Positions 1-10,548 of a stretch of 64,000 nucleotides of DNA are shown piece after piece. Below the pieces are notes generated by a model that saw only the letters and a program-made list of their open reading frames with translations, did no database searches and was not told where the DNA came from. The position numbers were made by a program, and so were the translations under genes. This stretch comes from Allomyces arbusculus. Taxonomy: Eukaryota > Blastocladiomycota > Blastocladiomycetes > Blastocladiales > Blastocladiaceae. The stretch covers positions 121,243 to 185,242 of the forward strand of contig JADHYV010000046.1 in the NCBI GenBank assembly GCA_027604705.1, given 5' to 3'. The first letter of the stretch is position 1. The number at the start of each line of letters is the position of its first letter.

Positions 1-1603
1 TCATAATCTCGACAGGCCCATGGCACAACCGCAAGTTCCGTTGATGCGCGGCGCGAATCTCGCGCAAATTGCGCGTCTTTTCACGCCAAAGCCCCGAGAC
101 GTAGGTAGTCACCCCCGTGACTGCGACCGAGAACAGGGCCTCGCCGTGATAGACGTGCACGAGATCGTCGCGGCGCGCGTCCATGGCGCCGAGGAACGCG
201 GTCAGGAAATGCGCGACGGTCGCGTGCACGTCCGGCGTGATAAACGACCCACGAATCGGCAAATTGGTCGACGTATCGAGTGCGAGCTGCACGCCCACGA
301 GTGTCGCGCCATCGAGCGTCGTCAATTTCGGAAACCGATGCGTCATGTGGCGGCGGTACTTATCCGGGTCGTCGGTGCTGCGACGGTGCACGGGGGTTCC
401 ACGCAGGTCGAGCTCGACGAGGCACGGATGCGTCGTCGCGTTGAGCGGTTCGAGCCCGCCAAACGTTTCCGTGCTGTTGTCCGACAAGTCGAGCGCGACG
501 ATGGTCGGGAACATGCGCAAAAAATCGGCCCAGTGCTGCATGGGGCCAATGCGGTTGCCGGCAAGCGAGATACGCAAAGGCTCAATGTTGTGTTTCTTGA
601 GGAGACCGGCGAGCGCTTGGCGCACGAGCGGTTCGCGCAGCGGGTTGATTCTGTGTTGTCCGAGAATCGGGTCCTCGTAGAGCCGCGAAAGGTTGAGTGT
701 TTGCGTCGGTGCGTGCCACCGCGACTCGAGAAACGACAGGAGGACCTGCGATGTGCGCGACGCAGTGGACGATTCGGTACCGGATGGCGCGACGGTGGTG
801 GTAGATGTTGTCGGTGCGCGTGTGATGAACAGCTAGAAACGGAGGCGATGTTGCGAGTGAGCAAGGATTCGGATGGGCCAACAGAGAGGTGGACAGGAGA
901 GCGCACTTTTTGCCCTTCAACCCACTTGTTGTTGAGCTTTTGCAGAGAAGAAGCCTGGGAATGGTTGCGAACGACGACGTGGTAGGTCGTGCCGCGAAAT
1001 TCGCCCTAGAATGATCAAGGTGCAACTGTCAGTTTCTCTTCACCCCCAAACACGAAATACGGACGGGGGTCACGAACCGAGATGATATCAATTCGGAGAG
1101 GAGCACTGTTGCGCAGGATGTTGAGCGCCTTGTTGACGTCGGGGACCTTGTCGAGCCCGGAAATCTGTGGACATATGTCAAGCGAATGTGATCAGTTGGA
1201 CACGCGACGACACAAACACAAACTCTTCCTACTCAACCATCCATACCGTCATCTCAACCGCGCCAGGCGGCAAACCACCGGCTGCTGCTGCCGACGATCC
1301 CACAACATCGGCAGCGACGCTTGGCGGGTAGGATCGCCCTTCGTCGTAGTCACGGCCCGCGTGGTCGCGCGCGCGCCTGCCATTGTAGCCGCCGCCACGC
1401 CCGCGACCACGACCACTGTGCGAGTAGCCACCACCACCGTGACTTGGCGCGTCGTTGACGTCGGGCGAGGTGGCGGGCGTGCCGGGTGCGGTGCCGAGGC
1501 GCGCGAAAATATTGCTTTGTGCGGCGGGCGGCGACGTGCGTGCTTGACCATTGCCACGCGGTCCACCGCCGAGGCGTGGGCCGAGCCGGTCGTTGATGTT
1601 CAT
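1..1603 (-). CDS. MEX67: mRNA export receptor NXF1/MEX67 (3' end cut by window edge)
   Basis: General mRNA export receptor that carries spliced mRNPs through the nuclear pore. Four exons are visible: 1603-1247, 1164-1078, 1005-883 and 832-1 (continues left). All junctions close in phase. The protein opens MNINDRLGP and has an RG/GR-rich RNA-binding tail (about residues 1-110), then an RRM-like segment (about 120-190). Leucine-rich repeats follow, including PTIVALDLSDN, CLVELDLRGTPVH and FPKLTTLDG. An NTF2-like domain starts near GSFITPDVHATVAHFL. The order RG tail, RRM, LRR, NTF2L is that of NXF1. The C-terminal UBA domain should lie beyond the window. The intron at 833-882 is only 50 nt. The identification is firm from the LRR-NTF2 segment; the start Met and the RRM exons are less certain. 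Confidence 0.85.
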
Positions 1604-3262
1604 CGTCGCAGTTGCACTTGGGCGCGTCGGATCGCAGCGCAGGTATCAAGCCGGCAGGGGCGGCGGGTGGCAGCACGGCTGGACGGGTGATCGTGCTCGC
1701 GGAATGCGACCAGTCGCTGTTCTCTGTGCGATTTATCAGAATGCGGTTGGTGACTTGGCCGAAGTCGACTTTGCGCGCAGCAAGTTGATGGTGCAGTGAA
1801 TCGTCATGAAGCGGGTTGCAAGAGCGCGAAGGACAGGGACGTGGATGCGCGTGACCGCCACGCGCAAGTCCGTCGGACTCGACAGATGTGGCAGGCTGCG
1901 GTTGGGTATGCACGGGTGTCTCGCGCGTGTCTCCTTTCCGCGCCGCTCCGCGCCGCTCGACGAGGCGCGTGCACCTCTCGCGTGGCTTCAACCGGCTGCA
2001 TGCGCGACTGTCGCGATCGACGGCCGCCGCATCGAGCGCAAGTGCCACAGTGCACCCCAATGCACCCGACCTGGTGCCTGCCCAGGTCCGTCGATTCCTC
2101 CCCGACGCGCTGAGACGCCGCCGCGCCGTGACGTGGCCGCGTGGCTCTGTCTGGCCTGTCGACTGCCGCCTGTTGGACGCTGTCGAGGACGACGAGACGC
2201 CGACGACAACGACGACAGCGACGACAGCGACACGGAATCAACCCATGGTCCAAATCTTCCGAGCGCGGGGCAGGGGGCGAGCAAATGTGCATGCAGCATG
2301 GTCGCAAAGATTCGACAATCATGCAACTTTAGATCATGTACGGGCAAGACGACGTTTTGGGCGGCGCTGCCCCCTGCGCCTTGACTACCGTTGCGCGCGC
2401 AACGACGAGTCTGGGAAGTGGGGGATGCAGGGCCAAAACGGGCTCGAGCACCTGGCTGCGTTGGCGATTTCGAGCGTCCTCGTCGGCTCGGCGAATCGTC
2501 GTGCTGGAGTGTCCTCGGCGCTCTCGTCCGCGGCACGCTGCGATGGTGGCGGCCTGTGCTTGGCACGGTTGATGACCGGCGCCTTGGCACGCGGGCACGA
2601 GGCGCGGCGGGCCAAGGGCGGCCCTGGCGACGGCAACAGTCGAGGGGAGGGGAGGCGGAGCGAGGGGACACGGTGGGTGCGCGCGGCAGAAGCGGGGCGG
2701 GGTTCGCGAAACCGACCGAAGAACGGAAACGGCGGCGAGGCGCGCGCGCGCAACACTCTTCTCATCACATCCGAAGCAACTTTGCCGGCCCATTATTGCT
2801 TGGGGATCGCGCGGGTCGCTGCGCGCTCCCGCGCCGCTGCGCCGCGGATGCCGACGTGGCCGCCGAGCGCGCGCTCTCGCCTGGACTGCGACGTGGTCCC
2901 TGGGCTTGCCGTCGGAGGTGTCGGCGCCGTTCCGGTCGGACGCGGTCGCGGCCGCGAGCCCGTCGATCTCGTCGGGTTGAACAGCCCCCCGCTCCCCCGC
3001 TCCTGCTCTCTCTCCCACCGCCCACGACCGACCCCCAACACACACTCTCTCCCAGCTTCCCTCGCGCGATCTCCTGCTCGCGCCCCTTGCTTTGCGCGCA
3101 CGCTCGCTCCTGACGCCGTGCCTGCCTGCCCGCCACCGCGTCCGCGCCTGCTGCTGCCGCCGCCGCTGCCGATTGTCGCTCGGTCGCTGCCCTGCCAGCA
3201 GCCAACCCAGCAGCCAACCCAGCAGCCGACCGTCGAGGGACAACCAACGCCCCGACGCCAAG
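1604..3262. other. Intergenic region, divergent MEX67 / cyclin promoters
   Basis: These 1659 bases separate the divergent MEX67 and Pho80-like genes. I see no convincing gene; the long open frames here lack recognisable protein character and arise from the high GC content. The 3' part (about 2985-3075) is a pyrimidine-rich CT tract. Just upstream of the cyclin ATG, around 3199-3232, an imperfect repeat of CAGCCAACC(CAG) occurs three times. The tract may be the core promoter or 5' UTR of the cyclin gene. Confidence 0.5.
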
Positions 3263-5026
3263 ATGCCCACCATGGACCTGCTCACGTTCCCTGTCAAGGA
3301 CACTGTGCGCATCATGGCCGCGCTGCTCTCGACCATTGCCGCTGCCAACGACCCGCTGGTCCGCACGGCGTCCGTCGCCATCTCGCGCTTCCACACGCGT
3401 GCGCTCCCACCCATCTCCGTGCACGCCTACCTGGTGCGCGTGCTCAAGTACGCGCCGTGCCCGAGCCTCGTCTTTGTTGCTGTGCTTGTCTACCTCGACC
3501 GCATGGCACGCGCGCGGGTGCCCTTTATCGTGTGCTCGTCGAACGTGCACCGCCTGCTCATTACCGCCGTCATGGTCGCCACCAAATTTCATTCGGACGT
3601 CTTCTACACGAATGCGCACTACGCCAAAGTTGGTGGGGTCTCGGTCGCTGAGCTGAACCAGCTCGAGCTCGAGTTTCTCTTCATGAACGAGTTCAACCTC
3701 ATGGTTCCCCCGGAGGAACTGCAGCACTACGCTGACCGACTGCTCGACCACGCCGTGGCCACCAAGCTCGCGCCGCTGCCCATTTCCACGTCGCCCGTCG
3801 CTGTATCGGCCACGTTGGCCGCTGGTGACGGCACGCAGCAGCCTGCGCAGTCTGCGCAGCTTACGCAGGCCGCTTCCGCGTCGGAAAAGGCCATGCTGGC
3901 CCAGGGCCCCGCGAACGCTACTTCGACGTCGGCGCCCTCCCTGGCCGCTGCCGTGCCACCCGTTGTCTCCCCCGCTGCTGCAGCCGCTGCGGTGGCAGAT
4001 AGCCCCGCCGCGCCTACGCGGTTCCCCGTGCCGGCCATCACGCACCACCCGGGCACGCCGCCCGCTCGCGTGCGTCCCGCGCCAACGGCCCCACAGCGCA
4101 ATCCGTCGTCGCTCTACATCTCGACGCGCGCGCCGTCGCCGCGATCTGCCGCTGCTCTACTCGCCCTGGCCCAGCAGGGACTGTCCGCGGCGGTCAACGT
4201 GCAGGACGCCACGAACCAGCAACTGCTCGCACCGCCCACGCGCTTGCCGAGTCTCTACTCAACTGCTGCCGCGGCCGTGCAGGCAGGTGCAGCCACGTCG
4301 TCGGCCGCTGCAGCCGCCGCTGCGGCGGTCGCGATGGCGCGGCACAGCACTGCGCCCGCACCCGCGCCTGCGCCACAGCAGCAGACGCACCTAGCGCCGT
4401 CGCCCGTGGACGTGCACGCGGCGGCATCACCGCTCGCGGCGTCCCCCGCGGACGAACCGATGCAGGTCGTGTCACCGAGTTTGGCGGCGTCCCCGATGCC
4501 CGCGCACGCGCAGGCGGCAGGTCCGCCGCCGACCCTGCCGGTTCCACGGATGCCCGTGCGCGCGGGGATGTCCCTGCCCGTGGCTCCACGCCGCGCACAG
4601 GTTCCACCCAGTGCGGCCATTACGGCCCGCGCGCCGGCCGCTGTGGCAGCTCGCGCATCGGCACCGCCCAGTTCGCACGCGCAGGCGCCGTTCCGGTACC
4701 CGACGGCGTACCCGTCGGTCACGACGACCACCCCGACAATTTCGACGACTCCACCGACGACGGGTCCCGGCGCAGGGATCGACCACCAGCCGCACATGGC
4801 CGCTGCGGCTGCGGCTGCAATGGCGGCCGTGGCCAACTTGCGGCACGCGGCCGCGGCGCAAGCCGGGATGCCAACGACGTTACCCGCGTGGTCGGCTGCG
4901 GCGGCTGCCGCGGCGGTTGCGGCTGCGCATGCGGCGGCTGCACACGCGGCGGCTGCAGCGTCCGCGTCGCCGAGTCCTGCGGTTGTGCCGGCGGCGGCGT
5001 CGCCGATGCATCCGGTTCGTGGGTGA
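3263..5026 (+). CDS. Pho80/PCL-type cyclin with long Ala/Pro-rich tail
   Basis: Likely regulatory partner of a Pho85/CDK5-type kinase. The single exon encodes 587 residues. I chose ATG 3263 because the following cyclin box is complete from there and the frame upstream is not protein-like. The cyclin fold covers about residues 20-165. It contains the family signatures ISRFHTRALPPISVHAYL, the helix with LVYLDR, NVHRLLITAVMVATKFHSD, and FYTNAHYAKVGGVSVAELN followed by LELEFLF. This is the PHO80/cyclin-U pattern rather than that of mitotic cyclins. The remaining roughly 420 residues are Ala/Pro/Ser-rich low complexity with polyalanine runs. Yeast Pho80 is about 290 residues, so the tail doubles the usual length. 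The cyclin family is confident; which cyclin subfamily (phosphate, morphogenesis or cell cycle) cannot be decided. Confidence 0.85.
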   Translation: MPTMDLLTFPVKDTVRIMAALLSTIAAANDPLVRTASVAISRFHTRALPPISVHAYLVRVLKYAPCPSLVFVAVLVYLDRMARARVPFIVCSSNVHRLLITAVMVATKFHSDVFYTNAHYAKVGGVSVAELNQLELEFLFMNEFNLMVPPEELQHYADRLLDHAVATKLAPLPISTSPVAVSATLAAGDGTQQPAQSAQLTQAASASEKAMLAQGPANATSTSAPSLAAAVPPVVSPAAAAAAVADSPAAPTRFPVPAITHHPGTPPARVRPAPTAPQRNPSSLYISTRAPSPRSAAALLALAQQGLSAAVNVQDATNQQLLAPPTRLPSLYSTAAAAVQAGAATSSAAAAAAAAVAMARHSTAPAPAPAPQQQTHLAPSPVDVHAAASPLAASPADEPMQVVSPSLAASPMPAHAQAAGPPPTLPVPRMPVRAGMSLPVAPRRAQVPPSAAITARAPAAVAARASAPPSSHAQAPFRYPTAYPSVTTTTPTISTTPPTTGPGAGIDHQPHMAAAAAAAMAAVANLRHAAAAQAGMPTTLPAWSAAAAAAAVAAAHAAAAHAAAAASASPSPAVVPAAASPMHPVRG

Positions 5027-5621
5027 GGATGGAGAGGGTGGAGAGGGTGGAGGGAGGATCGGGCCGTGCTTTTCGTTCGGGTTCGTGGTTTGTTGACCGG
5101 GTTGTGATCAGTTCATGTGTTGTTGAGCTCCTGGAGTGTCAGGTCGGTTTTGGTTTGCGGGCGGGACGTGCGGGATGTGCGGACGGGTTTTTGCCAAAGA
5201 CAGAAATTCATAAATTCGGAACCTTGGTTTCATTTTCGCCAGAACGGCTGCAACGCTGCTTTCCGCGCACACCGCGAACAATGGAGGACACTCACTCGCG
5301 TTTGGCCCGTGTTGGGTCGTGCTCGTCAAGGCTGCCGTGTGATTTCGGCGCGAGCCACCACTGCTGAACCAGCAATAAGAACAGAACATAAAGGAAAACT
5401 TGTTTCTGGATCAGGAGCAATTTCGTGATTGATGGAGGTTGGGGGGATCGATCCCCTGGCCTCTCGGAGCGCTCGACAACTGAGCTAAATTCCGAAAAAG
5501 TGACCAATAAAACGAGGTTTTGTATTTATTGCTTGATTTGCCATCCATTTGGTCGATCTTGGCCTCGGGTCTTCGTCAGTCACGACGACAACCGCGGTCA
5601 TCAAGTCGTCGACGTTTTACC
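5027..5621. other. Intergenic region between cyclin and SYF1, with tRNA-like element
   Basis: These 595 bases separate two genes on the same strand. The first part is the likely cyclin 3' region, G-rich then AT-richer. A tRNA-like segment on the minus strand lies at 5434-5494 (separate entry). The stretch 5500-5545 is AT-rich. I see no other gene here. Confidence 0.5.
5434..5494 (-). tRNA. tRNA-like fragment lacking an anticodon arm (probable pseudogene or Pol III relic)
   Basis: Read on the minus strand, this 61-nt segment has a good D-arm and A box (TAGCTCAGTTGTCGAGC, with GCTC pairing to GAGC). It also has a T-arm-like hairpin with a B-box-like core (GGGGATCGATCCCC). Only about 13 bases separate the two arms, too few for an anticodon arm plus variable loop. 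The ends pair poorly as an acceptor stem. It is therefore not an intact tRNA gene. It could be a degraded tRNA, a SINE head, or chance similarity. A covariance-model scan would decide. Confidence 0.3.
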
Positions 5622-8600
5622 ATGATCCCACCAAATCGAGCACTACCAGCAAACAGCAATGATGGTGCACGACCAGACTTGGACTTGCACGACAAGTCGG
5701 TAGTCCTCAACGCAATCGTAAGTCGTCTCGTAGTGATCAACTGGATGGCGGCGGCAACCCACCGACCACCGCTGTTGAGACGTCGCCGTCTTGCACCGTG
5801 AACATGCCGCCGCGCTGTCGTTCCCGCCCGTGTTCAAGAGCAGAGGGGGCAATGGTGGTAACCAACGCAACTCCGACCTCACCCGTCCCACTCGTTCGTC
5901 CCCCGTCGTGTAGCGCCCCGAGGACCTGTCCTACGAAACCGACCTCGTGCAGCACCCGTACTCGGTCCGCGGTTGGCTCAAGTACCTCTTGCACCTGGAC
6001 CCGCTGACGACGCGGCCGGCCCACATTGCCGCGACCTGGGAACGTGCGGTGCGCACGTTACCCGGCTCCTACAAGCTCTGGAAACAGTACTTGGCATGGT
6101 GTGCCGCGCGCGTGCGGCATGCGCCGCGCAATTCGTGGGCGTTTGCCGTCGAGGTTCAGCGTGTGGCCGGCTGCTACCGCCGCGCGCTGCTCACGCTGCA
6201 CAAGATGCCGCGGCTCTGGACAGAGTACTTGACGCACTTGACGGCCAACCTTGCGCACGAAGTGGCCACGATTCGGCGCGCGTTTGATGCGGCGTTGCAG
6301 GCGCTCCCGACCACGCAGCACCAGCGCGTCTGGGATATGTATTTGCCGTGGGCGGAAAAGGTCGGTGGGGTGGTCGCGGTCCAGGCGCACCGGCGCTACC
6401 TGAAGGTTCGTTGATTTCGTCCTGCATCGTTCTGCCGTGGAGAAGTTGCCTGACCCCCTTTTTTCGGATCCGCAGATAGACCCGTCCCGGCTCTACCACT
6501 TCGTCAAACTGCTGCTTGATCTCGAGCAATACGACGCGGCGGCGACACACCTGATGAAGGCCATCACGCTGCACACCGACTCGACGCACGGCGCGTCGTT
6601 TGAGCTCTTTGACAAGCTGTGCACGCTCGCCGTCGACCACCCGTCTGCTCTCACGACCGTCTCCGTCGAAGACATTTTGCGCGCCGGTCTGCGCCGCTTC
6701 CCCACGCAATCGGCCAAATTCTGGATCGCGCTTGCGCGGCACTGGATCGGGCGCGGGCGACTCGAGCGTGCGCGCGCCGTGTTTGAAGAAGCCTTGCGCA
6801 CGGTTTCCACGATGCGCGACTTCACACAAGTATTTGACGCCTACCTCGAACTCGAAGAACGGGTCGTCTCGGCGCGAATGACGGAGTTGGCCGAGGACGA
6901 GGCAGAAGGGACCAAGACCACCGCGCAACTGGCGCGCGCGCAGCGCGAGATTGATATGCGGCTCGACCGGCTCGACCGGCTGATGAGTTCGCGGGCGCTG
7001 CTCGTGAATGACGTGCTGTTGCGGCAGAACCCGCATAACGTGCTCGAGTGGCTCAAGCGCACGACGCTCGTGGCCGCGGACCAGGTGGTTTCGACGTTCC
7101 GCAAGGCGTTGGCAACGATCAACCCGAAGCACGCGTCGGGCCGGTTGGACGAGTTGTGGGTCGCGCTCGCGGTGCATTTCGAAAAGGAGGGCAACCTGGT
7201 CATGGCGCGGCAAGTATTTGAAGAGGCCGTGGTCGTCGAGTACAAGACGGTCGCGGAACTCGCAGCTGTCTGGACCGAGTACGCCGACCTGGAATTGCGC
7301 GCGCAGAAGATTGACCGCGCACTCGACTTGCTCGGTCGGGCCACGGCGATTCCGGCCAACAAGAACGTTGACTTCAAGGACCCGAAGATCTCGGCGCAAC
7401 GGCGGCTCTTCAAGTCGTTGGCGCTGTGGTCTTACTATGTCGATCTCGAAGAGTGTTTTGGGACCAAAGAGTCGGTTGTCGCCTGTTACGACGCGATCCT
7501 GGCTTTGAAAATCGCGACGCCGCAGGTCGTCGTCAACTACGCGCTCTACCTCGAGGCCAACGAGTATTACGAGGACGCGTTTGCCGTCTACGAGCGCGGA
7601 ATTGACTTGTTTGGCTGGCCCGTCGCGCTCGACCTGTGGAACCTCTACCTCGCCAAGTTCATGGCGCGGTACGCGCCACAAGCCCTCGTCGCGTCCCTTC
7701 CCGATGACACCACCACCGAGACGGACGCAGAGCCGGCGCCGACGGGCGTCGAGCTCGAACGTCTGCGCGACCTGTTCGAGCAAGCCGTCGACGGGTGCCC
7801 GCCGGCCCACGCGCGCGCGCTGTACCTTGCCTACGCGCACGTCGAAGAGCGGCACGGTCTGGCGCGCCGCGCAATGCGCGTGCTCGACCGCGCGACCCGC
7901 GCCGTCCCGGCGCCGCAACAGCGCGGCGTCTACGCGTACTATATCGCGCGCGTCATCCACCACTTCGGGCTGGTCGCCGCGCGTGACGTCTACGAGCGCG
8001 CGATCGCCAACTTGCCCGATGCGGCCGCCGCGGAAACGTGCCTGGAATTGGCCGCGCTCGAAGTGCGGTTGGGCGAAGTGGATCGGGCCCGGGCCGTGTT
8101 CGCGCACGGTGCCCCGCTGGCCGACCCGCGGACGAACCCGCAGTACTGGGCGCGCTGGCACGAGTTTGAAGTGCGGTTTGGGAACGAGGACGCGTTCAAG
8201 GAAATGCTCCGGATCAAGCGGTCCGTCCAGGCGCAGTTCAATACCGAGGTCAATTATATCGCCGCGCAGTTGGCGGCCGCGCGCGCCAAACAGAAGGCCG
8301 CGGCGGAGCGGGATGCGGTCGAGGCGGCGGCGGGCAAGGGCAGTAAGGTGGTCGCGAGTGGCGAGATCAGTTTTGTGGCCGCGTCGAATGGTGGAGCCGG
8401 TGGGGCAGTGGATGGCGCGTCGGGCGACGAGGATGAGGATGACGAGATGGGCGGTGCGGGGAACCGCAAGCAGGTGCGGCAGGTGCAGGAAAAGGCGGTG
8501 CCCGCGGCCGTGTTTGGGAAGGTGCTCGACCAGTACCAAAAGGAGGCGCCCGCCGACGCCGACGGCAAGGGCGGCGGGCACCTCGGCGCCAAGGAGCGTC

Positions 8601-8623
8601 TCTCCAAGCGCCGCAAAGTGTAG
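5622..8623 (+). CDS. SYF1: Pre-mRNA-splicing factor SYF1 (XAB2), HAT-repeat protein
   Basis: Scaffold of the Prp19-associated (NTC) complex of the activated spliceosome; the animal homologue XAB2 also links to transcription-coupled repair. Exons are 5622-5717, 5914-6405 and 6476-8623, all in phase, giving 911 residues. HAT (half-a-TPR) repeats run almost the full length. Recognisable stretches include EDLSYETDL at the N-terminus, LPGSYKLWKQYL, LHKMPRLWTEYL, ALPTTQHQRVWDMYLPW, TMRDFTQVFDAYLELEE, LRQNPHNVLEWLKR, IATPQVVVNYALYLE and EMLRIKRSVQAQFNTEVNY. A charged acidic tail follows and ends near PAAVFG, as in XAB2. Length matches the family. The first 32-residue exon rests on phase and donor quality only and is less sure. 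Convergent with the next gene, 228 bases apart. Confidence 0.93.
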
Positions 8624-8851
8624 TGCGTGTCGTTTGGGCCGGTTGCATGCCAAGTGTTGGGTCTGACCGTCGTGACGGTGGTGTTTGTGTTTTTGCCAAA
8701 GGAAGTTGAATTTGGACATGGATTGGGATCGTTTGCTCCGCGCGTGAATGATTATCTACAAATGGCTTTCGGCCTCCCACGACTACGACGAGGCCGTTCG
8801 GGTATTCTCTCTCTCCACTCTCCACCAGCGGCCGCCCTTCTTGGTAGCCTC

Positions 8852-9912
8852 TCACGACGACTGCGTCGCCGACGGCGCCGGCTGCTCGACCCCGTGTCCC
8901 GTCTCCTTGGCCGCCTGGACCGCGGCCTCGTCTCCCTCGGGCAGACTCGCCGCGTTCTTGTTGGCCGTCTCGCCAAGCGCAGAGGCCGCGACTTCCGGGC
9001 GGTTGAAGACCGGATCCGCCGCGTGCCATTGTTCACCGACCCAGGACTTGGGGTCCGTGAGGTCCGCCACGCGCTTGATCACGTCGGGCCGCGCCGGTGG
9101 CAAGTTGCGCAGCCGTGCGACAACGGGACTGCCGTCCATTTCGTCAAACAGGCGCACACGAATCGGTGGCATCGTCGAGGTCGGGTCGTCGTCCTCGACG
9201 CGCGCAATGTAGAAGCGCGGCGGGTTCGCGGCAGAGTCGTAGTAGTCGGAGCTCGCGTCGAGGATGCGCAGGAACTCGCCGCCTGGGTCAGGGTTCAGAT
9301 CACGGGCGGAATCAGTACGTTTGGGCTGTCAGATCGAGCACGGCCCACCCACGCGAACGCGTTCGAAGAGAGACAACGTACAGGACACCTCGATGGTCAA
9401 ATCAATGTGGCCCACGGCCGACTCTTCGTTGGCCTCTTGGACGAGAACGAGGATCTCTTCGTCCTACAAGCCGACGCGACGCGCGCGAGCAACAAGCAGC
9501 GGTCAGCTCCAGCAAAGCGACGCGTCGACCACTACCGTCCTGAGCGCGTACGCACCACATGGTCGTTGAGCCGCTTGATGAGCTGCTCAAAGTCTACCCG
9601 CGTCTCCTTCTTCGGCTTGACCGTCGTGGCTGTCGTGGCCGTCGCCGTCGCGAGCGCACGCGAATCGACCCGCGGCCACAACGTCACGACGCGCGCGGCA
9701 GTCCCAGCGCCAGCTGGCTGGATGCGGGCGCGGAGCAAGGCCGGCGCAGCCCGAATGTTGTTCCGACCAACGTTTCTGGCGGCAGGAGCGGTAATCACGG
9801 AGCCAAACGAGCGCGTCGGGAGACTGGCGGTGCGCGAGCTGGAGGCGGCCAGGAGACGCGTCAGATGGCGCACCGACGCGGAGCCTGCACGGGTTGTGGC
9901 GGTGGAAAGCAT
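8852..9912 (-). CDS. Unknown protein with mitochondrial-type presequence
   Basis: I do not recognise this family. The model has exons 9912-9556, 9463-9382 and 9282-8852, with donors GTGCGT and GTACGT and all phases closing, for 289 residues. The N-terminus (MLSTATTRAGSASVRHLTRLLAAS) is rich in Arg, Ser and Ala without acids, typical of a matrix presequence. The Arg/Ala-rich stretch runs to about residue 95. A more ordered core follows: RVDFEQLIKRLNDHV, DEEILVLVQEANEESAVG and GEFLRILDASSDYY, then PPRFYIARVEDDD and PIRVRLFDEMDG. The C-terminal 60 residues are Ala/Glu-rich and probably disordered. No catalytic motif or membrane helix stands out. Gene structure is more certain than function. Confidence 0.6.
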
Positions 9913-10548
9913 CGTGGATTTGTGGGTTGATCAGGAGTTGAAGGGTGGCGGGAGCGAGGAAGCGGCCGCAAGACCGACCGCGCTCGCGCCGGCTTTTTGG
10001 CGGCCCTTCAGCGCGCGCTTAGCCTGCAGCGAGCAACGCGCGTTCGGCCAGCGATCAACGCGTTCGGCCAGGGGTCTCCTCGCCACGTGCATCGGGCCCG
10101 AGTTGAGAGGTCGCTCGGCGTGACCTGCCGTCCTCGGGGCAGCCTGCACGGCCAGTAGTGTGCCCCGACGCGCCCCAGACCGGGTCGGACTTACGCCATG
10201 TATTTGTTGATGAATACGTTTCACCTCCGCGCGGCGTTCGCCAGTCGCCACCGGAAGCAACGGCAAGCTACCGCTGGCAAACGTTGCGCAAAGCGATTCC
10301 AGAACGGCGGTGATCCCGTGCCGGCCGCCAGAGCGAATTTGTCGGTCTGCCTGTCCGCGCTCAACACTTATCTTGGCGCCCCGCTCGCCGCCCCCGACGC
10401 TCCGCGACTTGCTGCACTCGTTTTGCAAGGCGACCCGCACCAAGGCGTCGCGCTCGTTGCCTCGCTCGCCCGCCGTTCGCGAGCTGCACCACCACCGGTC
10501 GCCCTGCCCTGAATTCAAGTCGCCAGCTGCCAAGGAGCTGCTCTCGCC
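9913..10548. other. Divergent intergenic region
   Basis: These 636 bases lie between the divergent mitochondrial-type gene and the P/Q-rich membrane protein. The open frames on both strands here (for example 9931-10707 minus) show no protein-like composition or family similarity. The last 150 bases before 10549 are C-rich and look like promoter or 5' UTR. No other feature seen. Confidence 0.45.

Noticed and set aside
20-985. 321-codon open frame on the plus strand
   Set aside because: It is the antisense shadow of the MEX67 exons; the minus-strand translation shows clear LRR and NTF2-like blocks.
1888-3651. 587-codon open frame on the plus strand overlapping the cyclin 5' region
   Set aside because: It is in a different frame from the cyclin, is Arg/Pro/Ala-rich without family similarity, and is explained by high GC content.
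2765-4048. 427-codon minus-strand open frame
   Set aside because: Antisense to the cyclin box; no protein-like pattern.
6191-8719. 842-codon open frame on the minus strand
   Set aside because: It lies antisense to SYF1, has no domain, and mirrors the codon bias of the real gene.
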